A DNA stretch of 64,000 nt from Geminicoccaceae bacterium (GCA_028285265.1 JANQPX010000035.1:1-64000); one strand, 5' to 3'. Numbered from the stretch's first letter, positions 26,382 to 35,525 are shown. Numbers and translations are program-made. The notes: a model not told the origin generated them from the letters alone.

Positions 26382-27671
26382 ATGGTTATCGACTCGCCAC
26401 CCAAGGTTTCCACTTCGAGAGAGATCCGCCTGACGGCGGCACAAGCCGTCCGTGAAAATCGCCTCTGGCAACGGCATGTCGCCATGGCACGCATTGGCGC
26501 CATTCCAGGCAACGGCGTCAATCGCCAATGCCTCACCCATGAGGATATCCGAGCTCGTGCCTTGCTGATCTCCTGGGCCAAGGCGCGTGGCTATCGGGTG
26601 ACAGTCGACGACATCGCTAATCTCTTCATTCGACGCGCCGGTCTCGACGATTCGGCGCCGCCGATCGTCACCGGCTCACACATGGATACCCAGCCCGCCG
26701 GTGGCCGGTTCGATGGCATCTATGGTGTCCTAGCCGGCCTCGAAGCACTGGAGGCACTCGACGATCAAGGCCTTCAAACGCAGCGACCGATTGAGGTCGT
26801 CGCTTGGACCAATGAGGAGGGAAGTCGTTTCTCGCCAGGCGCCATGGGATCAGCAGTCTTTACAGGGGCTCGCCTTTTGGAAGATTGCCTCCCCGTCACA
26901 GATCTTGAAGGCATCCGCTTCGAAAGCGCGCTTCACCAAACACTCAATGCAACGCCTTCACTCGAGCGTGTGCCGTTCCGCCGGCGGCTTGGCGCTTACA
27001 TCGAAGCGCATATCGAGCAAGGACCGGAATTGGAAGCGAAGGGCCTGCCGGTTGGCATTGTCACGGGTATCCAGGGCTCGCGTTGGTTTCTGGTCAAAGT
27101 TGAGGGCGAAAGCGCTCACGCCGGCACCACATCGCTGCGGGCTCGCAAGGATGCTGTTCGCAGCGCTGTGAACATCATTTCAGCCCTTCAGGACATGATG
27201 CATGACGGTGACGACCAAGTACGTTTCACCGTCGGGCGGTTCGACGTCACACCAAATTCGCCCAATACCGTGGCCGAAGAGGTGATGTTCAGTATTGATT
27301 TTCGTCACCCCGACGCCGCCGTTCTCGAGACGAAGGCCCAACGTATCAGCGAGATATCAAAGCGCTTTGCCGGCCCCTGCAAAGCAACCGTCGTCGAGAC
27401 CTTCAATCGTGCGCCGTCGGCCTTTGGGGCCGATATCGTCGGGCGGTTGGAACAAGCTGCCCAAGATCTGGACATCGGTTACCAAACCATGGCTTCAGGC
27501 GCCTTTCATGATGCCAATTTCTTATCCGAAGTCTGTCCGACAGCGATGCTGTTCGTGCCCTGCGAGCGAGGGATCAGTCATAACCCCGCCGAGAATGCAA
27601 AGCCTGAAGATCTCGCTGCGGGAACTCGCGTCTTAACCGCTGCATTGATTGATCTTGCCGGCACGGTTTGA
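26382..27671 (+). CDS. M20-family Zn hydrolase (allantoate/N-carbamoyl-amino acid amidohydrolase type)
   Basis: A 429-residue amidohydrolase of the AllC/HyuC/beta-ureidopropionase branch, which cleaves ureido (carbamoyl) or allantoate groups and releases ammonia. Metal-binding His100 and Asp102 (GSHMDTQP), Asp111 (RFDGIYG) and the catalytic Glu145-Glu146 pair (WTNEEGSRF) are all in place, and the substrate-gating lid segment IEAHIEQGP follows. Start at 26382. The family splits by substrate with few sequence markers, so I do not name it AllC. It ends 12 bases before the convergent hippurate-hydrolase-like gene. Fits a nitrogen-salvage role (inference). Confidence 0.85.
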   Translation: MVIDSPPKVSTSREIRLTAAQAVRENRLWQRHVAMARIGAIPGNGVNRQCLTHEDIRARALLISWAKARGYRVTVDDIANLFIRRAGLDDSAPPIVTGSHMDTQPAGGRFDGIYGVLAGLEALEALDDQGLQTQRPIEVVAWTNEEGSRFSPGAMGSAVFTGARLLEDCLPVTDLEGIRFESALHQTLNATPSLERVPFRRRLGAYIEAHIEQGPELEAKGLPVGIVTGIQGSRWFLVKVEGESAHAGTTSLRARKDAVRSAVNIISALQDMMHDGDDQVRFTVGRFDVTPNSPNTVAEEVMFSIDFRHPDAAVLETKAQRISEISKRFAGPCKATVVETFNRAPSAFGADIVGRLEQAAQDLDIGYQTMASGAFHDANFLSEVCPTAMLFVPCERGISHNPAENAKPEDLAAGTRVLTAALIDLAGTV

Positions 27672-27683
27672 CGATCGACACCG

Positions 27684-28862
27684 TTAAGCCGCTGGCAGTA
27701 AGCGCTCCACTAAGCGTGCCCAATAGCTGGCGCCATGCGTCAGCGTCTCATCGTTGAAGTCATAACCTGGATTGTGCAGCATCGGGGTGGTTTCATCACC
27801 GCCATTGCCGATGAAGATGTAGCTGCCAGGCTTCTTTTCGAGCATGTAGGCAAAGTCTTCCCCGCCCATGACCGGTGGCGTCGCCCGCTCAACCTTGTCC
27901 TCGCCAGCGATCTCCGCAGCAACGTCGGCAGCCTGATCTGTCTCCGCCTCGCTGTTGACCGTCGGTGGGTAACCCCGACTGAATCTGACCGACGCATCCA
28001 TGCGATTGGCCCGCGCTATCTGGCCTGGGATCTCGCAGATACGTTCCTCGAGCAGGGTGCGGATCTCCGGCGTAAAAGATCGTGCCGTACCAGCCAGCAT
28101 AGCGGTCTCAGGGATGACATTTAAGGTATCGCCGCCATGAATCTGGGTGATCGAGACCACGCCTTGTTCCACAGGATCAGCGCTACGCGACATAATGGTT
28201 TGCATCGCCAAGGCGATCTGGGCTGCCGTTACCAATGGATCAAGGCAAAGATGAGGGGCGGCTGCATGACCGCCTTTGCCCTTGACCGTGATCTCGAACT
28301 GATCCGTGGCGGCCATGATCGGGCCCGAGCGCATCGCAAAACTACCGACCGGTCGCCCCGGCCAATTATGCATGCCATAGACTTCGCTCATGGGAAAACG
28401 CTCGAACAGACCCTCTTCAACCATGACGCGCCCACCACCTTCGCCTTCTTCTGCCGGCTGAAAGATGAAGTAGGCCGTGCCACTGAAATTCCTGGTCTCA
28501 GCGAGGTAACGGGCAGCGCCCAGGAGCATGGTGGTATGCCCATCATGCCCACATGCATGCATCTTGCCCTTTGTCGTCGATGCGTGCGGCAGCCCGGTGG
28601 TTTCGTCGATGGGCAGCGCATCCATATCAGCGCGAAGGCCGATCGCCTCTTGACCATCGCCTTTGGCGCCACGGAGCACACCGACGACACCCGTCTTAGC
28701 TATGCCCGTATGAACTTCATCAAAGCCAAAGGACCGCAGCTTTTCGGCGACAATCCCAGAGGTTCGCGTTTCCTCGAAGCCTAACTCGGGATGTGCGTGG
28801 AAGTCCCGTCGCCAAGCCGTCATGTCCTGATGGAACTCGGCGATGCGGTTGATCACTGCCAT
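27684..28862 (-). CDS. M20D amidohydrolase (hippurate hydrolase/HipO-like)
   Basis: A 392-residue metal-dependent amidohydrolase of the M20D group that removes N-acyl groups from amino acids. Diagnostic blocks are visible: LRADMDALP, the metal-binding HACGHDGHT, the catalytic EEGEGG, and MGGEDFAYML near the C-terminus. The start is placed at ATG 28862, six bases after AAAGGAAAGG, instead of the in-frame GTG at 28868 that would overlap the site. Substrate unproven; annotations in this group (hippurate, N-acetyl-diaminopimelate, indoleacetyl-amino acids) are interchangeable by sequence. Confidence 0.87.
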   Translation of the reverse strand: MAVINRIAEFHQDMTAWRRDFHAHPELGFEETRTSGIVAEKLRSFGFDEVHTGIAKTGVVGVLRGAKGDGQEAIGLRADMDALPIDETTGLPHASTTKGKMHACGHDGHTTMLLGAARYLAETRNFSGTAYFIFQPAEEGEGGGRVMVEEGLFERFPMSEVYGMHNWPGRPVGSFAMRSGPIMAATDQFEITVKGKGGHAAAPHLCLDPLVTAAQIALAMQTIMSRSADPVEQGVVSITQIHGGDTLNVIPETAMLAGTARSFTPEIRTLLEERICEIPGQIARANRMDASVRFSRGYPPTVNSEAETDQAADVAAEIAGEDKVERATPPVMGGEDFAYMLEKKPGSYIFIGNGGDETTPMLHNPGYDFNDETLTHGASYWARLVERLLPAA

Positions 28863-28952
28863 GGCCACCCTTTCCTTTTAGTTGCCTCAGCATACGCCAT
28901 TGCCGATGTCCAGCCTAGACGTATTCGGTCCCGTAGAAGGATACGGGTTCTT

Positions 28953-28980
28953 TTGTCATTTAGATCGTCTTTGCTACAGT
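28953..28980 (+). promoter_or_regulatory. Candidate sigma-70 promoter of the small cytochrome c gene
   Basis: TTGTCA (28953-28958) and TACAGT (28975-28980) with a 16-base spacer, about 28 bases before the start codon and just upstream of the CAGGGGAGA binding site. Confidence 0.5.
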
Positions 28981-29008
28981 GATCCCGCTGATCAGGGGAG
29001 ACAAGATC

Positions 29009-29332
29009 ATGAACCTCGCCATCCTAACGGCTTTGGCAGGCATGACGATCGTGGTGGGCACCGTTCATGCAGAAGGTGATGCGGAAAAAGGGCGCGCCTT
29101 AGCCAATAGCCTTTGCAAAGGATGCCATGTGATCGGCGTGGATAATCGCCATGGCGGCATCGACTCGACCCCCTCATTCTTTCTGATGCATGACAAGATC
29201 GACAATTATCGCCAACGGCTGTGGTCCTTGAGAAGTCGTCCGCCGCACACCGCTTATGAGCGTCTCGACGAGGTTACCCTCGACGATATCGAGCATCTCC
29301 TTGCCTATATTGGCGAGCTTGAGCGGCCCTAA
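29009..29332 (+). CDS. Small exported c-type cytochrome
   Basis: A 107-residue monohaem cytochrome c with a signal peptide (1 to about 21, ending VHA) and the haem attachment motif CKGCH at 36-40. ATG 29009 is backed by CAGGGGAGA; an earlier in-frame ATG at 28979 overlaps the promoter -10. Class I fold is suggested by the C-terminal helix LDDIEHLLAYIGEL. The loop that normally provides the distal methionine reads SRPPHTAYERL, so His80 may replace Met; Met60 is the only other nearby candidate. A periplasmic electron shuttle is likely; the partner is unknown. Confidence 0.85.
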   Translation: MNLAILTALAGMTIVVGTVHAEGDAEKGRALANSLCKGCHVIGVDNRHGGIDSTPSFFLMHDKIDNYRQRLWSLRSRPPHTAYERLDEVTLDDIEHLLAYIGELERP

Positions 29333-29343
29333 TCCCCGGCCGT

Positions 29344-29919
29344 TCACCGGCAGCGGGTCGGGATCAAGCAACCGTCGTCATTATCCTGGTTTGGATTAAA
29401 ATTCGGGAAGAGGTCGTCAACCATTTGGCCGATCAGCGCATTGAACGCCGGGTCATCGGTCCCCGCCGCAAGATCAAGACTGCCGCGAACAGCGGTCAAC
29501 ACACCCTGATTTCGGCAGAAGGCCGCGGCTGCATTGAGAGGCTTCGTGGCCCCCTCGCCCTTGGGCAAGCGAAGGGGCAGACGGCAAAGATCACCATTGA
29601 GAAAACTCCGTGGCGGATCGAACAGAAAAACAACCCGATAGTCGGTGTCAGCACTGTCGCCGGGTGAGGTGGTAAAATTGGTCGGCTGCGGCTTGGGGGG
29701 ATGCTGCGCCAGAATTTCAATCATGCGCGCTTGAAACACCTCGTCGCCGAGATCGAATGGATCACCACGAAACTGGGTCCAAAGATCACGCCGTCCGGCG
29801 CCGAATCCAAACTCGGTGGGACTATAAGGGGAGCGGACGGTCTCGCCGTAGGTTCGGGGTGCGCCAACGCATCCACCAAGACTGAAGGTCAACACTAGAA
29901 GCAACGCTATCGCACGCAT
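29344..29919 (-). CDS. Lipoprotein of unknown function
   Basis: A 191-residue protein with a textbook lipoprotein leader (MRAIALLLVLTFSLGGC, Cys17), so probably outer- or inner-membrane anchored. The mature chain has a Tyr/Pro-rich start, a DYRVVFLFDPP strand and four further cysteines that could pair in the periplasm (CRLPLRLP, FCRNQG, CLIPTRC). No known domain recognised. It converges on the cytochrome gene with 11 bases between the stops and is separated from the next upstream gene by about 210 bases. Confidence 0.6.
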   Translation of the reverse strand: MRAIALLLVLTFSLGGCVGAPRTYGETVRSPYSPTEFGFGAGRRDLWTQFRGDPFDLGDEVFQARMIEILAQHPPKPQPTNFTTSPGDSADTDYRVVFLFDPPRSFLNGDLCRLPLRLPKGEGATKPLNAAAAFCRNQGVLTAVRGSLDLAAGTDDPAFNALIGQMVDDLFPNFNPNQDNDDGCLIPTRCR

Positions 29920-30129
29920 GATCGAACCGCCCTATTCACCACCAATGTTGTGTAAACGCTTGGGCACGCCGTTCATTCAACAAGCGATGGCCTCTCATCG
30001 GGAAATCTCGGCATCTCGTCCAAGCCCGTCCGACAAAGGGCCTCGGGGGGATTACACAACCGACGGTCCGCTCTCCCCTGTGCGCCAAAGCCTGTTTCTG
30101 CTTAGGCCCACCGTTGGGCGAACAACGTC

Positions 30130-31275
30130 TTAGCGTTCGGCCTCACGATAAGGAAGGAGACCTTTGAGCTGTTCGCGCTCGGATTCCATCTCGGCGCGTT
30201 CCACGTCAAGAAAACGCTCAACGGCCTCCCGGAACTGTCGATGTCGGATCCAATGCGCGCTGTATGTCGGTACTGGTTCGTAACCTCGCTGCAACTTATG
30301 CTGGCCTTGCGCGCCCGCTTCGACCCGCGAGAGGCCGCGTTCGATGGCAAAGTCGATCGCCGCGTAGTAGCAGGCCTCGAAGTGAAGGAACTCGAAATTC
30401 TGAAGGCAGCCCCAATTGCGACCATAAAGCGTATCGCTGCCGAGAAGATTTAAAGCCCCTGCAACATAGCGGCCATGATGGCGCGCCATGACAAGAACGA
30501 TGCGCTCCGGGATCAACGCACCGATCTCTTGAAAGAAAGATTTGGTGAGATAAGCACCTCCCCAGCGCTTATCGACGGTCGCCCGATAGAAGGGATAAAA
30601 GTGGTCCCAAATCTCAGGCGTTAACGCGTCTCCGGTCAAAGTCTCCAGCTCAAGTCCCTGACCTCTAACCTTGGAGCGCTCCTTTCGGATCATCTTGCGC
30701 TTGCTGCTTTTGAGCTGACTTAGAAAATCGTCGAACGAACGATAATCACGATTGTGCCAGTGATATTGCACACCCGTTCGCTTCATCATGCCGGCATCAC
30801 CCAACTGCCGCCATTCGGCCTCTTCGCAAAAGGTGATGTGCAGTGACGAGCAATCGATCTGAGAGGCGGCACTTAATAGGCCTTGGACCAGAGCCGTTTT
30901 GGCGATCTGAACATCCGGTCGCGTGAGGAGGCGTGGTCCTGGCACAGGCGTAAAGGGCACGGCCACTTGCAACTTGGGATAATAGTGCCCGCCAGCTTGC
31001 TCATAGGCGTTGGCCCAGCTCCAATCAAAGACGTACTCTCCATAGGAATGGCTCTTGAGATACATCGGCGCACAGGCAATCAAGCGCCCTTGCTGCTCGG
31101 CGACGAGATGCAGCGGCAACCAGCCTGACTCGCTTGTTGCGCAGCCACTCGTTTCCAAAGCCATGAGAAATGCATGGCTCAAAAAGGGCTGATCAGAGCC
31201 AGCACAGGCGTCCCAGTCGGCAGCATCGACTTCACTGATCCCCTGCGCCAGGCGAATTTCGATCGGCTCACTCAC
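30130..31275 (-). CDS. GNAT/FemAB-like protein (COG3146, DUF482 type)
   Basis: A 381-residue protein of the COG3146 group, sometimes called peptidoglycan-biosynthesis-like N-acyltransferases. It contains the characteristic segments WDACAGSDQPFLSHAF near the N-terminus, the HWHNRDYRSFDDFL block, a basic KSSKRKMIRKERSK stretch and a C-terminal GNAT lobe with GRNWGC and AGAQGQHKLQRGYEP. The reading frame stays open upstream to 31503 but that part overlaps ridA in another frame; GTG at 31275, just before EPIEIRLAQ, gives the family's usual length. It lies 58 bases after ridA and is probably co-transcribed. Substrate unknown. Confidence 0.75.
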   Translation of the reverse strand: MSEPIEIRLAQGISEVDAADWDACAGSDQPFLSHAFLMALETSGCATSESGWLPLHLVAEQQGRLIACAPMYLKSHSYGEYVFDWSWANAYEQAGGHYYPKLQVAVPFTPVPGPRLLTRPDVQIAKTALVQGLLSAASQIDCSSLHITFCEEAEWRQLGDAGMMKRTGVQYHWHNRDYRSFDDFLSQLKSSKRKMIRKERSKVRGQGLELETLTGDALTPEIWDHFYPFYRATVDKRWGGAYLTKSFFQEIGALIPERIVLVMARHHGRYVAGALNLLGSDTLYGRNWGCLQNFEFLHFEACYYAAIDFAIERGLSRVEAGAQGQHKLQRGYEPVPTYSAHWIRHRQFREAVERFLDVERAEMESEREQLKGLLPYREAER

Positions 31276-31333
31276 GGGATCATCGCCCCCGTCGGGTTCT
31301 TCCCGAATGCTGGGAACGATCGGTTCGTCGCCG

Positions 31334-31801
31334 TTAGGCAAGCTCGAAGATCGCTTCGACCTCGACGGAGGCGCCAAGCGGTAGACTTGAAGCGCCGACC
31401 GCGAAACGGGCATGCTGTCCTGCATCGCCCATGGCCTCAGCAATGAGATCAGAGGCGCCATTGATGACTTTGGGATGATCGGCAAAGTCCGCCGTGCACG
31501 CAACGAAACCGCCCAACTTCAAGCAGCGCTTGAGGCGATCAAGATCGCCACCGCATGCCTGTTTCGCTTGGGCGAGAAGATTGAGCGCACACAGCGCCGC
31601 GGCAGCCTGGCCATCCTCCAGGCTAACCCCGTCGCCAAGCCGCCCTTGATAGGCAACCGTCCCCTCACGGATCGGCAATTGTCCCGATATCAGGACCAGA
31701 TTGCCGCTCATGGTGAAGGGCACATAGTTGGCTGCCGGCGCAGCAGCCTGGGGCAAGTCGTGGCCCATCTGAGCCAGCTTTTGTTCGATGGCACTGTCCA
31801 A
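31334..31801 (-). CDS. RidA/YjgF family enamine/imine deaminase-like protein
   Basis: A 155-residue chorismate-mutase-fold trimer subunit of the longer RidA type. Members hydrolyse reactive enamines/imines made by PLP enzymes and so protect metabolism. Visible are the strand block VLISGQLPI, and the C-terminal QHARFAVGASSLPLGASVEVE with the conserved Arg that binds the substrate carboxylate. Downstream of the PfkB kinase gene by about 100 bases and upstream of the GNAT-like gene, all on the same strand, suggesting an operon of three. Confidence 0.88.
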   Translation of the reverse strand: MDSAIEQKLAQMGHDLPQAAAPAANYVPFTMSGNLVLISGQLPIREGTVAYQGRLGDGVSLEDGQAAAALCALNLLAQAKQACGGDLDRLKRCLKLGGFVACTADFADHPKVINGASDLIAEAMGDAGQHARFAVGASSLPLGASVEVEAIFELA

Positions 31802-31903
31802 GGAGGACCTCCCGTATCGATCAGGTCACGACCAGAACGATATCAGCTATGTCCTATCGATCCCAGAGGGCTTAACCATCGGATTGTGGGTTTTCCTCTG
31901 GCG

Positions 31904-32905
31904 TTAGGCTGCCCTTGCTTGCTCCACCAACGGCACCAACGAATGGTCAATGCGAGCACCGTAACGAGTCAAAACCTCAGCGGCAACCAGTCCGGCAAGC
32001 GTGCCAGCCTCCGGCAATGGCATGTTGTGGGTCAGTCCGTACAGCAAGCCGGCGGCGTAGAGATCGCCGGCGCCCGTCGTATCGACGACCTTGGAGACAG
32101 GAGCTGCCGGAATGACATGTCGACTTTCAGGGGTGACGATCACCGAGCCCTTATCGCTTCGTGTGAGCGCTGCGAGACTGCAATGCAAGGCGACCTCACC
32201 GACCGCTTTGTCGAAATCGTCGACCTGATACAGGCTCATGATTTCTGCTTCGTTGGCGATGACGATATCGACATGGCCATCGATCAGATCCAGAAACTCG
32301 GTGCGCCAGCGATCAACACAAAATGGATCGGAGAGAGAAAGCGCCACCTGGCGGCCCGCGTCGTGGGCGACCCGTGCAGCTTTTAGGAACGCCTCTTTCG
32401 CCTTTGGGCGGTCCCAAAGATACCCCTCCATATACGTAATCTTGCTTCCTTTGATGACCGCTTCGTCGACATCGTCGGGTCCAAGCTCGACACAAGCCCC
32501 GAGATAGGTTGCCATGGTGCGCTGCGCATCCGGTGTCACGAAGACCAGGCAACGGGCCGTCGCTGGGCCTTCCTTAAGGGGCTCAGTCTCAAACGAAACA
32601 CCTGTCGCCCGAATGTCGTGGCGAAAGATCTCACCGAGTTGGTCACTCTGAACCTTGCCGATATAGGCGGCATCGCCGCCAAGACCTGCGACGGCGGCCA
32701 AGGTGTTCGCCGCCGAACCACCAGATGACTCGATGGCCGCGGCCATGGACCCATACAGGCTATTCATCCGTGTTTCATCGACCAAAGTCATCGTGCCCTT
32801 GGCAAGATCAAGGCGCTGCAACAACGTATCTTCGGCTTCTGAAAGTACGTCGACAATGGCATTGCCAAGGCCAACCACGTCGTATGAGCTCGTTCCGTCT
32901 GTCAT
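31904..32905 (-). CDS. PfkB-family sugar/adenosine kinase
   Basis: A 333-residue ribokinase-fold kinase. The first signature is GGSAANTLAAVAGLGG near residue 62, and the second, DTTGAGDLYAAG with the catalytic Asp and anion hole, is near residue 278. Alphaproteobacterial proteins of this make are commonly annotated adenosine kinase, because of the N-terminal GLGNAIVDV and length, but the family also includes inosine, fructose and ketogluconate kinases. Substrate therefore open. It heads a likely kinase-ridA-GNAT operon on the minus strand. Confidence 0.85.
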   Translation of the reverse strand: MTDGTSSYDVVGLGNAIVDVLSEAEDTLLQRLDLAKGTMTLVDETRMNSLYGSMAAAIESSGGSAANTLAAVAGLGGDAAYIGKVQSDQLGEIFRHDIRATGVSFETEPLKEGPATARCLVFVTPDAQRTMATYLGACVELGPDDVDEAVIKGSKITYMEGYLWDRPKAKEAFLKAARVAHDAGRQVALSLSDPFCVDRWRTEFLDLIDGHVDIVIANEAEIMSLYQVDDFDKAVGEVALHCSLAALTRSDKGSVIVTPESRHVIPAAPVSKVVDTTGAGDLYAAGLLYGLTHNMPLPEAGTLAGLVAAEVLTRYGARIDHSLVPLVEQARAA

Positions 32906-33248
32906 CTGTTCCTCACTTCAACCCGCGGGTGACCGCGAAGTATAGGCAAACCGATCATAAGCGCAACGCGAACCCGTGATTCAACGCAGGGAATGCCTGG
33001 GCTATTTATCGATTTTAAGTTGTAGATTCCGGCCGGTCGCGACGCTTCGTTTCCCAATTTTCAAAGAGATTCCACGAAAAGAGTTAACCAAGAGTTGCTT
33101 TTTTACGTGTTTTCGCAAAATTCTGGCTGCGGCATTTGACAGACCCGAATTGCGCTATTATGCGTTTCGGGGCGGAAATGATGGGCCTTGTCCACGCGGT
33201 GCGGGCTTCCACGATCGTGCCGATCCTCTTGCTAGGGATTGATATGTC
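32906..33248. promoter_or_regulatory. Divergent intergenic region (PfkB kinase / bactofilin)
   Basis: No gene seen. A TTGACA at 33136-33141 followed by TATTATG at 33156-33162 looks promoter-like for bactofilin, but the spacer is only 14 bases for TATTAT, so the -10 placement is doubtful. The rest shows an AT-rich patch at 33060-33120. Confidence 0.35.
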
Positions 33249-33899
33249 ATGTTCCGTAAACGCGATAATGAGACCTCTGAGAACGATACACCTGAAAGCG
33301 AGCCAGCGGCCGAACCGGGCAACCCACCTGAGATCGCGCTTAGGGCTCAGCCCCAACCTGAAGCGAATGCGGCGAAAGAACCGGAAGTCACCCTGACGCC
33401 ACCGAACCATCCGTCACGTAATTCTGACCTGCCGGAGAGCGAACCTTTGTCAGCAGCCCCGAAAACCGCCGCAGCGAATGTCTCGCCCGCGGCTTCATCT
33501 GATACCGCAGCCAACAAGCGCCTGATCGTCGGTCAGGGCATCCGGCTAAGTGGCGAGATCAACTCCTGCGACCGCCTCGTCGTCGAAGGCGAGGTCGAGG
33601 TCACCCTGAACGATACGTTGGCCCTTGAAATCACCAGCTCGGGCCGGTTCACCGGCGGCTGTGAGGTCGAAGAGGCTGACATCAGCGGTATCTATGAAGG
33701 TGATCTCACGGTCCGCAACACGCTTTTCGTGCGTGGTACGGGACGCATCACCGGCACCATTCGCTACGGTCAGCTCGAACTCGAACGCGGCGGACAAATT
33801 GCAGGCAACATCAGTGTGCTCGGCAATGAGGCTGCTGCAGGCGGTAATGACAAAATCCGGTCCGCCAAATCGCCTCTATTCGGCGGTAGCAACGGTTAA
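33249..33899 (+). CDS. Bactofilin (polymer-forming cytoskeletal protein)
   Basis: A 216-residue bactofilin. Residues 1 to about 88 are a disordered, Pro/Glu/Ala-rich lead; residues about 90-195 are the DUF583 right-handed beta-helix with its repeating pattern of short strands (ISGEINSCDRLVVEGEVEV..., GRFTGG, GDLTVRNT, GRITGTIRYGQLELERGGQIAGNI). Bactofilins polymerise without nucleotide into membrane-associated filaments that place cell-wall or stalk machinery. Here no M23 peptidase gene lies beside it, which is the usual partner. Start ATG 33249 follows an AGGGA site. A GC-rich hairpin follows its stop. Confidence 0.92.
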   Translation: MFRKRDNETSENDTPESEPAAEPGNPPEIALRAQPQPEANAAKEPEVTLTPPNHPSRNSDLPESEPLSAAPKTAAANVSPAASSDTAANKRLIVGQGIRLSGEINSCDRLVVEGEVEVTLNDTLALEITSSGRFTGGCEVEEADISGIYEGDLTVRNTLFVRGTGRITGTIRYGQLELERGGQIAGNISVLGNEAAAGGNDKIRSAKSPLFGGSNG

Positions 33900-33913
33900 G
33901 GACGAGGCCAGGC

Positions 33914-33939
33914 CGCCCGCGAACCTCAAGCCGCGGGCG
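33914..33939. terminator. GC-rich hairpin between convergent bactofilin and quinone oxidoreductase
   Basis: Arms CGCCCGCG (33914-33921) and CGCGGGCG (33932-33939) pair perfectly around a ten-base loop, between the two gene ends (it overlaps the last codons of the minus-strand gene). No T-run, so it may be a pausing or bidirectional structure. Confidence 0.45.
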
Positions 33940-34918
33940 TCTCGGCGATCGTCAGGACAATCTTGCCGGTGCTTTGTCGAGCTTCGAGTGCTCTGAGTGC
34001 CTCTTGATATTGGTTGAGTTCGAATGTCATCGATACATGCGGATCGATGCGGCCGTCGTCGGCCCAATCGAGCAAGGTCTTGAAGCCGGCCTGAACCCTC
34101 CTCGGGTCATGCTTGCGATAGCTCCCCCAGTAGAAACCGATGGCACTAATGTTCTTCACCAGCAGGATGTTGGCGGGGACTTGTTGAACACGCCCTCCGG
34201 CAAATCCGATGATGATGAGACGACCGCTCCAAGCGGTGCTCCGTAACGACGCCTCGAAGACGTCACCGCCGATCGGATCAAACACCACATCGACACCCCG
34301 TCCAGCCGTGAGCGCCTTCACACGCTCACGAATGTCTTCGGTGCTGGTGTCGATGACGTGATCGGCGCCATGAGCCGTGGCCACCGCCAAGCGATCCTTG
34401 CCGCGCGCCGTCGCAATCACCGTCGCGCCCAGCGCCTTGCCGCACTCCACCGTCGCAAGCCCCACACCGCCAGCGGCGCCATGCACCAAGAGCGTCTCCC
34501 CTGCCGTCAGCTGGGTCGCCCATTGCAGCGATCCATAGGCCGTGCCGTACGCGATGGCGAAGCCCGCGGCGACGATGTCGTCGACGCTATCCGGTACGGC
34601 CACAACATCACTGACACGCGCGACCGCAAATTCGGCGAAACCACCATAGGCGACCGTGGCCATGACACGTTGACCCAGCGAGATCCCTTCGACATCAGGG
34701 CCAAGTTGCTCAACGCTACCCGCAATTTCCAGCCCAGGTGCAAAGGGCAAATCTGGCTTTTCCTGGTACTCCCCTTTGATGATAAGCAGGTCTGCGAAAT
34801 TCAAACCTGCCGCCATCACCTTAATCAAAATCTCCCCGGGGCCCGGTTGGGGGACCGGCAACTCGCCCAGCGTCAAGCGGTCGAAGCCGCCAAGCTCGTG
34901 GCAAACAACAGCGCGCAT
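33926..34918 (-). CDS. NAD(P)H:quinone oxidoreductase, zinc-independent MDR family
   Basis: A 330-residue medium-chain dehydrogenase/reductase of the QOR type, which reduces quinones or enones with NADPH. The N-terminal GroES-like half opens with MRAVVCHELGGFDRL and contains GLNFADLLIIKGEY. The Rossmann nucleotide motif is HGAAGGVGLATVE, and FDPIGGDVFEASLR is typical of the family. Zinc-binding cysteines are missing, as in QOR. The start at 34918 has a GGAG site; an open frame upstream to 35122 is not used. Divergent from the arsenic operon, though no functional link is evident. Confidence 0.87.
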   Translation of the reverse strand: MRAVVCHELGGFDRLTLGELPVPQPGPGEILIKVMAAGLNFADLLIIKGEYQEKPDLPFAPGLEIAGSVEQLGPDVEGISLGQRVMATVAYGGFAEFAVARVSDVVAVPDSVDDIVAAGFAIAYGTAYGSLQWATQLTAGETLLVHGAAGGVGLATVECGKALGATVIATARGKDRLAVATAHGADHVIDTSTEDIRERVKALTAGRGVDVVFDPIGGDVFEASLRSTAWSGRLIIIGFAGGRVQQVPANILLVKNISAIGFYWGSYRKHDPRRVQAGFKTLLDWADDGRIDPHVSMTFELNQYQEALRALEARQSTGKIVLTIAETPAA

Positions 34919-35166
34919 GGCAATCTCCGCTCTCCAAGGACAAAGGTCGTCGCTATCGGAACCCTCATACCGAACCGATCGCCAATGAGCGAGGCGAAAA
35001 GCATGATTGTCATCACGTCCGCTCAACCCAGCATGGCTTCGGCTCGATGGCTCGAGCCCCCTGCTGCCGCTCAGACAAGAGCATGGTTTGCCCAGCACGC
35101 TGACGATCACACCGATGACCATCGAGAAGAGACATCGACGACTTCGTGAATTCTCTCTTGTTATTC

Positions 35167-35181
35167 TTCGATATTTCGATA
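35167..35181 (+). promoter_or_regulatory. Direct repeat TTCGATA in the arsR upstream region (candidate operator)
   Basis: TTCGATA occurs at 35167-35173 and again at 35175-35181, inside an AT-rich segment flanked by TTCTT/AAGAA, 12 bases before the arsR start. Such AT-rich repeats, immediately upstream of the gene, suit ArsR self-repression. Confidence 0.45.
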
Positions 35182-35192
35182 ATTAAGAAAAT

Positions 35193-35525
35193 ATGGAAAC
35201 AAAAGACGCTATCATAGCCCTTGCCGCCCTCGCGCAAGAAACCCGGCTTCAGGTCTTTAGGCTGCTCGTGAAGCAGGGCCCGTCTGGACTATCGGCCGGT
35301 GATATCGCCGAGCGACTTTCGGTCTCGCCCCCGACGCTTTCCTCTCATTTGGGACAGCTCGATCGCGCAGGGCTTCTCCGTTCGTGGCGCGTGGAACGAC
35401 GGATTTTCTACGCTGTCGAGGTCGAGGGAACGAGGCGGCTGCTTCGCTATCTGACCGACGATTGCTGCCAAGGCCATCCAGAACTCTGCGGTGGGCTTGT
35501 TGCGGCAAGCACGGTTTGTGAATGA
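35193..35525 (+). CDS. arsR: ArsR/SmtB-family repressor
   Basis: A 110-residue winged-helix repressor. The DNA-binding part is intact (ETRLQVFRLL, then SPPTLSSHLGQLDRAGLLRSWR). The C-terminal tail carries Cys91-Cys92, Cys99 and Cys109 (DDCCQGHPELC), a natural three-coordinate As(III) site of the type that sits outside the DNA-recognition helix in some ArsR proteins. It begins a three-gene plus-strand operon: arsR, arsC, aqpS. It should repress the operon until arsenite binds. Confidence 0.9.
   Translation: METKDAIIALAALAQETRLQVFRLLVKQGPSGLSAGDIAERLSVSPPTLSSHLGQLDRAGLLRSWRVERRIFYAVEVEGTRRLLRYLTDDCCQGHPELCGGLVAASTVCE

Noticed and set aside
31412..32386. 324-codon plus-strand frame across ridA and the PfkB gene
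   Set aside because: Spans two clear minus-strand genes; a high-GC artefact.
34358..35149. 263-codon plus-strand frame opposite the quinone oxidoreductase
   Set aside because: Antisense shadow; no binding site or homology.
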